NCBI GenBank assembly: GCA_964389305.1
Contig: CAYMEK010000062.1
Coordinates: forward strand, 1 to 26,481
DNA from: CAYMEK01 sp964389305
GTDB lineage: Bacteria; Spirochaetota; Spirochaetia; SZUA-6; DRHE01
Reading direction: 5' to 3'
DNA length: 26,481 nt
Made by a program: the position numbers and the translations under genes. Below, piece by piece: positions 1-7,506 of this stretch. The stretch's first letter is position 1; the number at the start of each line of letters is the position of its first letter. Below the pieces are notes generated by a model. That model had not been told where the DNA came from, searched no databases, and saw only the letters and a list, made by a program, of their open reading frames with translations.

Positions 1-20
1 CATTGAGGGCGGTACGTCCA

Positions 21-57
21 ATTAAAAGGGCACCGGCTCGTCTTGAGCGGGTGCCCT
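21..57 (-). terminator. Intrinsic terminator after the sigma factor gene
   Basis: Bases 27-34 (AGGGCACC) pair with 50-57 (GGTGCCCT). After one G-G mismatch, 36-39 pair with 45-48, leaving a 5-base loop. Read on the minus strand the stem is followed by TTTTAATT, so it ends transcripts of the sigma gene, whose stop lies about 50 bases upstream. On the plus strand no T-run follows. A second GC hairpin (83-88 with 93-98) lies just after the stop codon without a T-run. Confidence 0.8.
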
Positions 58-107
58 GCTCTTGAATCAAGAATCGACTCTTGGCCCGTCCTCGGGCCCC
101 TTCATCT

Positions 108-986
108 CTAGGCGATATAGGAGCGCAGTGAATGGCTGCGGGAGGGGTGCTGCAGGCGCTTCAGAGCTTTCTTTTCGATCTGGCGGATGCGCTCCTTGGT
201 AAGCTTATAACGGGTGCCGATCTCCTTGAGGGACATGGGGCGCCTGCCGTTCAAGCCGAAGCGGTACTGGATGATATCTGCTTCTTTCCTGCTCAAGGTG
301 TTGAGCACAGAGTTGATTTCCTCCCGCAGAGAGCCGTCTATTACAGATTCTTCCGGGGCCTTCTGCCCCTTGTCCTCGACAAAATCACTCAGGATCGAGG
401 AGTCCTTCTCGTCATAAATCGGGGTATCGAGGGATACCATGTCGCGGGAGATGTTGAGCAGATCGGCTACGTGATCTTCGTCCATGTCTAGGGTCCTTGC
501 AATATCCTGGATCTCCGGCTCTCCCCGAGAGCCGGTTTGAAGCTCCTTACGCACCTTCTCTATCTGGACCAGCTCGTTGGCCCGGTTGAGAGGCAGGCGA
601 ATCATCCGTGATTTCTCGCAAATCGCCTTGAGTATGGCCTGACGGATCCACCATACCGCATAAGAGATGAAATGATAGCCTTTAGAGACGTCGAAACGCT
701 CGATAGCGTTCATCAGCCCGATGTTTCCTTCGCTGATCAAATCCGCCAGGGGCAGCCCCTGGTTCTGGTACTTCTTAGCCACATTGACCACGAAGCGTAG
801 ATTCGCCTTGATCAGCTTGTTCTTGGCCGCCGGATCGCCTTCGGCAGCTTTCCCGGCGTAGTGCTCTTCCTCCTCCCGGCTGAGCAGGGGTACCTGGTTG
901 ATTTCCTTGAGATAAATCGAGAGTATATTTTCATCGCTTGCGCGAGCGTCTCTCTGCGTCTGAATGGTTTTGGTAGCTGTAGACAT
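108..986 (-). CDS. Alternative RNA polymerase sigma factor, RpoD/RpoS family (group 2)
   Basis: This 292-residue protein directs core RNA polymerase to promoters. Region 1.2 lies near residues 18-45, with an ENILSIYLKEI motif. Region 2 follows (NLRFVVNVAKKYQNQG, then DLISEGNIGLMNAIERFD and YAVWWIRQAI for -10 recognition and melting). Region 4 is C-terminal, with a SLKEIG...TKERIRQIEKKALKRL helix-turn-helix for the -35. Region 1.1 is absent and the protein is about half the length of a housekeeping RpoD, so I call it group 2 (RpoS-like). The ATG at 986 is preceded by AGGAGG at 5 bases. Two promoters are visible upstream: a sigma-54 type very close to the gene and a sigma-70 type further away. 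I recall a sigma gene next to groES in Treponema, but cannot verify that here. Confidence 0.93.
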   Translation of the reverse strand: MSTATKTIQTQRDARASDENILSIYLKEINQVPLLSREEEEHYAGKAAEGDPAAKNKLIKANLRFVVNVAKKYQNQGLPLADLISEGNIGLMNAIERFDVSKGYHFISYAVWWIRQAILKAICEKSRMIRLPLNRANELVQIEKVRKELQTGSRGEPEIQDIARTLDMDEDHVADLLNISRDMVSLDTPIYDEKDSSILSDFVEDKGQKAPEESVIDGSLREEINSVLNTLSRKEADIIQYRFGLNGRRPMSLKEIGTRYKLTKERIRQIEKKALKRLQHPSRSHSLRSYIA

Positions 987-1017
987 CGATTCCTCCTGAC
1001 TTTCTACTTAATAATTA

Positions 1018-1033
1018 TGCAATATATGTGCCA
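1018..1033 (-). promoter_or_regulatory. Sigma-54 (-24/-12) promoter of the sigma factor gene
   Basis: The minus strand reads TGGCAC-A-TATA-TTGCA. The consensus is TGGCACG-N4-TTGC(A/T), so only the seventh base differs. The GG and GC dinucleotides are exactly 12 bases apart, as sigma-54 holoenzyme requires. The predicted start is near 1007, giving a leader of about 21 bases that contains the AGGAGG ribosome site. No activator site is identified. A TTAGG/CCTAA inverted repeat at 1034-1058 is very close to the promoter and may be chance. Confidence 0.8.
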
Positions 1034-1137
1034 TTAGGTAACAAATTCAGAGTCCTAACTGTTTATGGAAGATAGAATTAGAAGACTATTAAATTTACTT
1101 TTTTAATCAGGGATAAAAAGGGTCAAAAAGTCCCATA

Positions 1138-1166
1138 ATTACAGAATCCTCTGAAACCTGTGTCAA
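1138..1166 (-). promoter_or_regulatory. Sigma-70 promoter candidate for the sigma factor gene
   Basis: The minus strand carries TTGACA (1161-1166), a 17-base spacer and TGTAAT (1138-1143). The -35 is perfect and the -10 matches 5 of 6. The -35 overlaps the stop codon of the upstream SEC-C gene. Transcripts would start near 1131 with a leader of about 145 A+T-rich bases, in which I see no other gene. Confidence 0.6.
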
Positions 1167-1831
1167 AACAGTCCAATTGCCAGCTCATCCTCCCCAGGAG
1201 TGCGCCCACAGCAGCAGCCGTACGACAGACCGCTGCCGCAGGGGCAGGGATCGCCCACCCGCAGTCTCCTCCCCGCGTCGAAGTTCACCCGCAGCAGGCG
1301 ATCCCTCATCCGGCCCCGATAGAAAAGGGGGAACTCGATTCTCGTGCTCTCGAAGATCTTATGCTTCTCCTCCGCGTCCTTGCCGCACAAAGCCCCGGTG
1401 GCCTTGAGTTTCTCCCAGGCCTCCCCGATGACCTCGCGCAGCATTGAACGCTCGCTCGCGGTAGAAAGAGTCCTCTTGTTGAATCCTCGCAGGTAACGCA
1501 TCAATTGGATCGCATAAAAAGCCTGCCAGTCGTCCAGTTCTTCACAGGCCTGTTTGGCCATCCCGTAGCTGTTGCAGAAGCGTTCCAGCAGGATACGGGT
1601 ATGTTCTCTCTTTTTCATTTTTTGGGACGCTATCCAGCTACGGATGGCGGGGTTGTCATACCCGGCTCGTTTGAGGGCCATGCCCAGGTAATACAGCAGC
1701 CGGGTAAGCTCTTCCGGCCGGCTTACTGGGCACTTTCTGACCGCCCGGTTGAAACAAGGTATAGCTGCCGAGGGATCGTGCCCGGAGAGATGGCGCATCC
1801 CTCGATGAAAATCACCCAGCCATCGATCCAT
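1163..1831 (-). CDS. TPR-like protein with C-terminal SEC-C zinc motif
   Basis: From the chosen start the protein has 222 residues. The N-terminal half has helix pairs in the style of TPR repeats (HDPSAAIPCFNRAV, LLYYLGMALKRAGY). The C-terminus holds a SEC-C motif, GDPCPCGSGLSYGCCCG, which in SecA and many small proteins binds zinc. Function is unknown; a protein-binding or quality-control role is only a guess. The frame stays open to 1957, but the ATG at 1831 has AAGGG 10 bases upstream and a plausible promoter 5' of it, and the extra 42 residues look non-coding. It reads toward the sigma gene on the same strand and the sigma gene's -35 overlaps its stop. groES diverges from it. Confidence 0.75.
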   Translation of the reverse strand: MDRWLGDFHRGMRHLSGHDPSAAIPCFNRAVRKCPVSRPEELTRLLYYLGMALKRAGYDNPAIRSWIASQKMKKREHTRILLERFCNSYGMAKQACEELDDWQAFYAIQLMRYLRGFNKRTLSTASERSMLREVIGEAWEKLKATGALCGKDAEEKHKIFESTRIEFPLFYRGRMRDRLLRVNFDAGRRLRVGDPCPCGSGLSYGCCCGRTPGEDELAIGLF

Positions 1832-1859
1832 ACCTGGTAAACCCTTCGTCGGTACTACA

Positions 1860-1889
1860 AAAATACCAACCGTGAGCTGCTGGCGGCAA
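1860..1889 (-). promoter_or_regulatory. Candidate promoter of the SEC-C gene
   Basis: The minus strand shows TTGCCG (1884-1889), an 18-base spacer and TATTTT (1860-1865). The start would be near 1853, just ahead of the ribosome site for the ATG at 1831. This supports the shorter start. Confidence 0.4.
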
Positions 1890-1924
1890 CTCCTTTTTAG
1901 GAATAAAAATATGGGTACATTTTG

Positions 1925-1954
1925 TTGACGATTCCAGGGCTTATTCGGTATATT
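1925..1954 (+). promoter_or_regulatory. Promoter of groES
   Basis: TTGACG (1925-1930), an 18-base spacer and TATATT (1949-1954). The expected start near 1961 gives a leader of about 67 bases. No CIRCE inverted repeat (TTAGCACTC-N9-GAGTGCTAA) is present between 1832 and 2027, so HrcA control is not evident. Confidence 0.6.
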
Positions 1955-2027
1955 CAACTCGATAGAATCACCCTTTTTATAACAACTTTAAATCGTAAAG
2001 CCATACTGAATCAGGAGGAAAAGGACG

Positions 2028-2291
2028 ATGAAAATCAAACCTCTCGGTGACCGTGTACTTGTAAAGATGGTTGAGGGGGAGACGAAAACCGCGGGCGGCA
2101 TCTTTATCCCCCAAACCGCTCAAGAAAAAACCCAGGAAGGCATCGTGCTGGCAGTAGGCGACGACGAATCGATCAATGTGAAGGTGAAAGACCGCGTCCT
2201 GTATGACAAGTACGCCGGCTCCACGATCAAGGTCGACGGTGAAGAGCAACTCATCGTGAAGATCTCCGATATCCTGGCGGTTATCCAATAG
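2028..2291 (+). CDS. groES: Co-chaperonin GroES (Hsp10)
   Basis: This 87-residue protein forms the heptameric lid of the GroEL folding chamber. It begins MKIKPLGDRVLVKMVEGETKTAGGI and continues through the mobile-loop region (GGIFIPQTAQEKTQEG) to the closing strand ILAVIQ. Length and motifs are typical of bacterial GroES. AGGAGG with an AAAAGGACG extension precedes the ATG. It has its own promoter and terminator and no groEL follows, so it is a single-gene unit. As I recall, Treponema also keeps groES apart from groEL. Confidence 0.97.
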   Translation: MKIKPLGDRVLVKMVEGETKTAGGIFIPQTAQEKTQEGIVLAVGDDESINVKVKDRVLYDKYAGSTIKVDGEEQLIVKISDILAVIQ

Positions 2292-2335
2292 GTAGATTTC
2301 CAAGCCAACGTCCGGAAATCAGAACTCGAGAGCGA

Positions 2336-2368
2336 GAGCGCATCCAGATCAGATGTGCTCTTCTTTTT
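2336..2368 (+). terminator. groES: Intrinsic terminator of groES
   Basis: Bases 2336-2344 (GAGCGCATC) pair with 2352-2360 (GATGTGCTC) through nine pairs, one of them G-T, around a 7-base loop. TTCTTTTT follows at 2361-2368. It overlaps the last codons and stop of the convergent helicase gene (stop 2349-2351). A weaker hairpin (2295-2301 with 2314-2320) lies just before it. Confidence 0.75.
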
Positions 2369-4811
2369 GACGCATGGAAACCAGGAAGTCTTCGAAGCCG
2401 TCCAACACGCCCCGGTTGGAGGAGACCAGGGTGCGCGTAGCGGGCAGGGAGGACAGGAAATAGCGGCCGTAGCGTTTGCGGACAATGCGCGGATCCAGGA
2501 TCAGCACCGCGCCGCTGTCGTCCTGCCGGCGCATCAGTCTGCCGAAGCCCTGCCGCAGCCGAATGATGGCATCGGGCAGGGCAAGCTCCTGGAAAGCGTT
2601 CCCCCCCCGCTCCTCTACGGCTTCGGTTCTGGCTGCCAAGACCGGATCCGTTGGCACCCTGAAGGGGAGGCGGGTCAGAATCACTACTTCCAGGGCCCTT
2701 CCCGGCGCGTCAACGCCCTCCCAGAAGGAATCGGTGGCCAGCAGCACGCTGGCGGGGTTGTCCAGAAAGCGGGCCAGCAGCCGGTGGCGATCATCCTCTC
2801 CCTGCCTCATTACCGGAATTCCTCGTTCGCCGAGCGCAGGTCGCAGGCCGGCATAGATCTTGTCCAGCAACGAGTAAGAGGTGAACAACACCAGGGCATG
2901 CCCTTCTGAAATGAGCAGGGCTTCACGAACGAAATCCTCCACGAAGCCCGAGAACTCCTCCCTGTCGGGCTCCGGAGCCTCGCCGGGAATCCCGAGAAAC
3001 ACCCGCCCGAGGTAATCGAAAGGAGAGGGAAACACCGCTTCGACGCAGCCGCGGTCCCGGCTCAGGTGGAAACCGAGCCTGTTCTTCCAATAGTCAAAAC
3101 GGTTGTCAACTGTCAACGTAGCGGAGGTAAAGACAACGGTCTGATATGGCTCATAGACGGCCCGATTCATCACCGGGGCCACGTCCAGGGGAGTGACCAG
3201 GAAGTTGACGTACGGCTCGCCCCGAAAGCTCTTGCGGGACTCCAGCCAGTAGATCTGCTCCCGGTCCTGTTCGAAGCGCAGGAATTTGTGGCAGATCTCG
3301 GCCACTTTCATCAAGCGGCGCAGCTCCAGCTTACTCTCGAAAACAAGATAACTCTCCTGCTCCTGTTCGCTGCAGGCGCTGAACAAGGCTTCGAAGCGGG
3401 AGTGCAGCAGATCGATCGTTGAGGCCAGAGCGCGCAGGGGCTCGAGCAGCAGGGCGGGCAGCCGGGGGTCCGGCTCCCGGGGAGCAAGTCGAAACGTCCC
3501 CTGAGCGCCCGGCAACTCGAGTGCGGCGGCATCGAGGAGTCCCGCCTGATCGGCCAGAGCGGCAATGGCCTTGCGGATCTCGCCGATCTGGTCGCTTCGG
3601 CCCATGGTTTTCTCCAATCCGAGCAGAAGCCCAGACCGGCGGCCTCTCCTTTCCCGATACAGCCGGCCTGCATATTTGACCACCTGGAAGCGGCTGAAAT
3701 GGTCGGAGAAGTAGGAGGTAGCGCTCTTCTCGATGTTGTGGGCCTCGTCGAAAACGATACGCTGAAAAGGAGGCAGCACGGCGGCGGAATCGAAGCCCAG
3801 CCCGGAAAGGCGCATGGACAAATCGGAGAACAGGAGGTGATGGTTGGCTACCAGCAGGCGGGAAGCCGCTGCCTCGCGCCTGGCCTGGAGCACGAAACAG
3901 TCTTCGCGGTACGGGCAGCGCAGTCCACGGCAGGCATCCGCTTCCGAGCAAACCCGCGCCCAGAGCTCTTCGTCGGGATAGAAGGGCAGCTCGCTGCGGC
4001 TGCCGGTCGCCGTGGTCAGGGACCAGCTATAGATCGCCTGAAATCCCTGATCCTGTTCCTCGAAGAGGGTCGATTCCTCGCGGGCTTCTTCCAGGCGGTT
4101 TCGACATAGGTAGTTACCCCTGCCCTTTACCAGGGTGCAGCCGGGGTCGCGGCCCACGAGGCGGGCGACCAGGGGGATGTCCTTCTCTACGAGCTGCTGC
4201 TGAAGGTTGATTGTGGCTGTGGAGATCACAATCCGCTCGTCGTTGGCGAGTACCCAGGCGAAGGCCGGAATCAGGTAGGCCAGCGACTTGCCCACTCCCG
4301 TGCCGGCTTCGGCGATGCACAGCTCGCCGCTGTTGAAGGCCCGACAGACATACTTCAACATATCCACCTGGCTGCTGCGCCGCTCGTAGGCCGGGTATAT
4401 ACGGCTCAAGGTCCCTCCCGGCTCCAGGTGGGCGGCCAGCTCTTCGGGATCCAGAGGGACCAGCTCTCTCGGGCTGACCGGCTCGGCTACGGCGTACAGC
4501 TCTGTAACCGGATTGTTCACGATATAGAAACCGATTCCCTGGTCGCCCAGCCGGGAGGCAATCTGGAGGTCTGCAGCGCTGGGTTCGAGCAATCCCGAAG
4601 GGTGGTTGTGGATTACCACATCTCCCTGCTCCAGGTAGGGCTTGAGGGCCGGGACCGTCTCGGCGTTTCCCCGCGCGCCAATGATCACCGTGGCGACCCG
4701 CCGCTGCCGGTCGAGACGGCCGGCCACCAGAATCTCATTGCCGCGCGCCTCCCGTATAGCGCCCCGCAATTTCCGTACCGCTTCGGCGGTAAAACGCCCT
4801 TCGATCCGCAC
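2349..4811 (-). CDS. dinG: DinG/XPD-type Fe-S helicase with N-terminal JAMM (RadC/JAB-like) domain
   Basis: An 820-residue superfamily 2 helicase, expected to unwind DNA 5' to 3'. Walker A is AEAGTGVGKS (K175) and motif II is DEAHN (355-359). Cysteines 236, 294, 299 and 305 match the E. coli DinG iron-sulfur pattern, including the x4 and x5 spacings. The C-terminal helicase half includes DSFWEGVD and a QGFGRLMR motif. Residues 1-110 are unusual: they carry a JAMM signature of E26, H68-N-H70, then S78 and D81 in HNHPSG...PSAAD. That is the zinc site of RadC/JAB metalloproteases, in place of the DnaQ exonuclease found in Gram-positive DinG. The gene starts 11 bases after the reductase-like gene ends and is last in the icd operon. 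Helicase call sure; JAMM call strong. Confidence 0.92.
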   Translation of the reverse strand: MRIEGRFTAEAVRKLRGAIREARGNEILVAGRLDRQRRVATVIIGARGNAETVPALKPYLEQGDVVIHNHPSGLLEPSAADLQIASRLGDQGIGFYIVNNPVTELYAVAEPVSPRELVPLDPEELAAHLEPGGTLSRIYPAYERRSSQVDMLKYVCRAFNSGELCIAEAGTGVGKSLAYLIPAFAWVLANDERIVISTATINLQQQLVEKDIPLVARLVGRDPGCTLVKGRGNYLCRNRLEEAREESTLFEEQDQGFQAIYSWSLTTATGSRSELPFYPDEELWARVCSEADACRGLRCPYREDCFVLQARREAAASRLLVANHHLLFSDLSMRLSGLGFDSAAVLPPFQRIVFDEAHNIEKSATSYFSDHFSRFQVVKYAGRLYRERRGRRSGLLLGLEKTMGRSDQIGEIRKAIAALADQAGLLDAAALELPGAQGTFRLAPREPDPRLPALLLEPLRALASTIDLLHSRFEALFSACSEQEQESYLVFESKLELRRLMKVAEICHKFLRFEQDREQIYWLESRKSFRGEPYVNFLVTPLDVAPVMNRAVYEPYQTVVFTSATLTVDNRFDYWKNRLGFHLSRDRGCVEAVFPSPFDYLGRVFLGIPGEAPEPDREEFSGFVEDFVREALLISEGHALVLFTSYSLLDKIYAGLRPALGERGIPVMRQGEDDRHRLLARFLDNPASVLLATDSFWEGVDAPGRALEVVILTRLPFRVPTDPVLAARTEAVEERGGNAFQELALPDAIIRLRQGFGRLMRRQDDSGAVLILDPRIVRKRYGRYFLSSLPATRTLVSSNRGVLDGFEDFLVSMRQKEEHI

Positions 4812-4822
4812 TTTCTGTTCTG

Positions 4823-5800
4823 TCAGCTGAGGGCCTTATACAGCTCCGGCGGATCCCGGTAGAAACCGACCTGCAGCACCCGGCTGAGCTTGCGGGCGAG
4901 CCGCCAGTTCCACCGGGGATCCACTCCCACGTGAGAGGCCATCCGAACCAGCTTTTCATTCAGTTGTTTCACTTCCCCTCGCTGTCCTTTGAGCAGGGAC
5001 TGCAGCAGCGGCCCGTATTCACGGTCAGGGGAATGCCGAAACCTGGAAAACTCCTCTCCCTTTCGCTCGAGCCTTTGCATCAACTCCTGAGGATCCGAAA
5101 CGGGAAGCTTCTTCAGCTCCGCGGCCTGCTTTTCGAGGGTTCGCCGGCCCTCTTCCAGCACCTGCAGGGCTATCTCCCGGCCTTCCGGATAGGAGAGAAA
5201 GTGTCGAAGAGTGGAGTGACACATGGCCACGGGCAAATACAGAAGCCGCAGGAGGAAACGGGAGTTGGCATAGGGCACGATATCGTCTACCTCCAAAACC
5301 TCAAATCTGCAAGCCTTCAAGAACTGCCGCAGTTCCTTCAACAGCGTGCTCTTTTGCAGCACAAACCAGGGGCGCGGCGAGGCGACTTCCACCTCTCCCG
5401 GCTCCAGCTCGAAAGTGCTGAGCAGGCTCAGGCCCAGCAGTGCGGTGGAGCCGGCAGGAGCCAAAGCGTCGCGATCCTCGGGATCACAGTCCAGCAGCAA
5501 CAGGTTCGACGTCGAGGTGCCGAAGCGCTCCCGCAGGGCAGGCGGCTTGCGGACCACCTCCTTAAGACGCGGTGCAGGCAAAGCGACTATGCCCAGCTCC
5601 TCCGAGCGGGCCGGCGGGCTGCCCAGGCGAAAACCGGCGGAGCGCCTCCAGCCCGAAGACAATATGACCCGGATGTCCTTTCCCCGCAGCCGCCGGGCGC
5701 TTTCGGGATCGGTGGCCAGCGCAACCTGGTGGCCTTCGGCGGCGAGCAGTCCGGTAAGCAGGGTCGCCAGGGCGCCGCTGCCCATGATTCTGACGTTCAC
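4823..5800 (-). CDS. Divergent ketopantoate reductase-like (ApbA/PanE fold) protein
   Basis: 325 residues. The N-terminus has a Rossmann dinucleotide-binding start (MNVRIMGSGALATLL...GHQVALAT), with GxGxxA in place of GxGxxG. The C-terminal half is helical, as in the 6-phosphogluconate dehydrogenase/PanE superfamily. The region that normally contains the catalytic Lys and Asn (KLLxN) appears to read RLLYL at 185-189. If that alignment is right, it probably does not reduce ketopantoate. It lies 6 bases after icd and 11 bases before the helicase, so all three are likely co-transcribed. A lineage-specific NAD(P)-binding protein is the safest description. Confidence 0.6.
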   Translation of the reverse strand: MNVRIMGSGALATLLTGLLAAEGHQVALATDPESARRLRGKDIRVILSSGWRRSAGFRLGSPPARSEELGIVALPAPRLKEVVRKPPALRERFGTSTSNLLLLDCDPEDRDALAPAGSTALLGLSLLSTFELEPGEVEVASPRPWFVLQKSTLLKELRQFLKACRFEVLEVDDIVPYANSRFLLRLLYLPVAMCHSTLRHFLSYPEGREIALQVLEEGRRTLEKQAAELKKLPVSDPQELMQRLERKGEEFSRFRHSPDREYGPLLQSLLKGQRGEVKQLNEKLVRMASHVGVDPRWNWRLARKLSRVLQVGFYRDPPELYKALS

Positions 5801-5806
5801 TGCAGC

Positions 5807-7018
<1,212 letters not shown>

Positions 7019-7106
7019 GGCGTCCGTTAATCTGAAGTATTACCCGAACCGGCCCGGAGATTCAAGGAGCCGTAAGCAGGCTTGGAAGGCATAGAGGAGG
7101 TCGAAT

Positions 7107-7205
7107 ATGTCCGGGGAACGCCGGCCGGGCATCGAGGGCCCGAGCCAGGCGCTTAGCCGGCTGCGGGTATTACTGATCCTGATTTTCCTTGTATTTTTTT
7201 CTTGA
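7107..7205 (+). CDS. Possible 32-residue membrane peptide (small ORF)
   Basis: An ATG at 7107 preceded by AGAGGAGG at 6 bases, one of the strongest ribosome sites in the window, opens 32 codons ending in TGA at 7203-7205. The product has a basic, polar first half (MSGERRPGIEGPSQALSRLR) and a hydrophobic end (VLLILIFLVFFS), so it resembles a single-span small membrane protein. It ends 8 bases before the -35 of the asd promoter. I recognise no family. Against it, the T-rich 3' end may be hydrophobic only by base composition, and no clear promoter precedes it. Confidence 0.35.
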   Translation: MSGERRPGIEGPSQALSRLRVLLILIFLVFFS

Positions 7206-7213
7206 AAAACCTC

Positions 7214-7243
7214 TTGACAACTTTATTGCTAGTATGCTATGCA
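7214..7243 (+). promoter_or_regulatory. asd: Promoter of the riboswitch-asd operon
   Basis: A perfect TTGACA (7214-7219) is followed after 18 bases by TATGCA (7238-7243), a weak -10. TATGCT at 7233 is an alternative, but its spacing is only 13. The start would be near 7250, just ahead of the riboswitch. A TTTTTC-TT-GAAAAA inverted repeat (7196-7209) abuts the -35. Confidence 0.5.
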
Positions 7244-7260
7244 ATTCGAACCAACATTTG

Positions 7261-7430
7261 GATCAATAGAGGCGCGGATCTCAAGAGTAGCGCAGGTGAG
7301 GAAGCAGGGTTCCGTCGAGCTGCTGCGAAAGGGAAGATCCGCCGAAAGCATCGAGTGCCCCTGAACACTCACGCTTGGTCGCCTGGGCTAAATCCCTGGG
7401 ACTGTCACCGGGTGGTGGAGCGCTATTGGT
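7261..7430 (+). promoter_or_regulatory. Lysine riboswitch (L box) upstream of asd
   Basis: The leader contains the conserved L-box blocks in order: AATAGAGGCGCGG, TCAAGAGTAGCGC, GCGAAAGGGAAG, GCCGAAAGC, GGGACTGTCACC and GGAGCGCTATT. Helix P1 is explicit: CAATAG at 7264-7269 pairs with CTATTG at 7423-7428. Helix P2 is eight perfect pairs, 7274-7281 with 7335-7342. Internal hairpins GAGTG/CACTC (7353-7370) and CACC/GGTG (7406-7416) fit the remaining arms. Lysine binding in this class represses downstream lysine-synthesis genes. The segment lies between a promoter and asd, as expected. Motifs and pairing were read by eye. Confidence 0.9.
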
Positions 7431-7462
7431 TTCCTGCCAACGGAAGCAGATCAGCGAGGACT

Positions 7463-7500
7463 CCTCCATAGACCTTAGATCCTGTAGCACGTTGTGGAGG
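7463..7500 (+). promoter_or_regulatory. Riboswitch expression platform: Shine-Dalgarno sequestering stem
   Basis: CCTCCA (7463-7468) is perfectly complementary to TGGAGG (7495-7500), the ribosome site of asd six bases before its ATG. A competing small hairpin, GAGG/CCTC (7456-7466), could free it. No stem plus T-run terminator exists between the aptamer and asd. The sequence therefore points to translational rather than transcriptional control. Confidence 0.5.
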
Positions 7501-7506
7501 TGTGCA

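Noticed and set aside
1832..1957. 42-residue N-terminal extension of the SEC-C protein
   Set aside because: It crosses a likely promoter, and the shorter start has a ribosome site at good spacing.
1832..2027. CIRCE heat-shock operator upstream of groES
   Set aside because: No TTAGCACTC/GAGTGCTAA inverted repeat is present, even allowing several mismatches.
7375..7506. In-frame upstream ATG extending asd by 44 codons
   Set aside because: It begins inside the lysine riboswitch and has no ribosome site. The ATG at 7507 has GGAGG and starts at the Rossmann strand.
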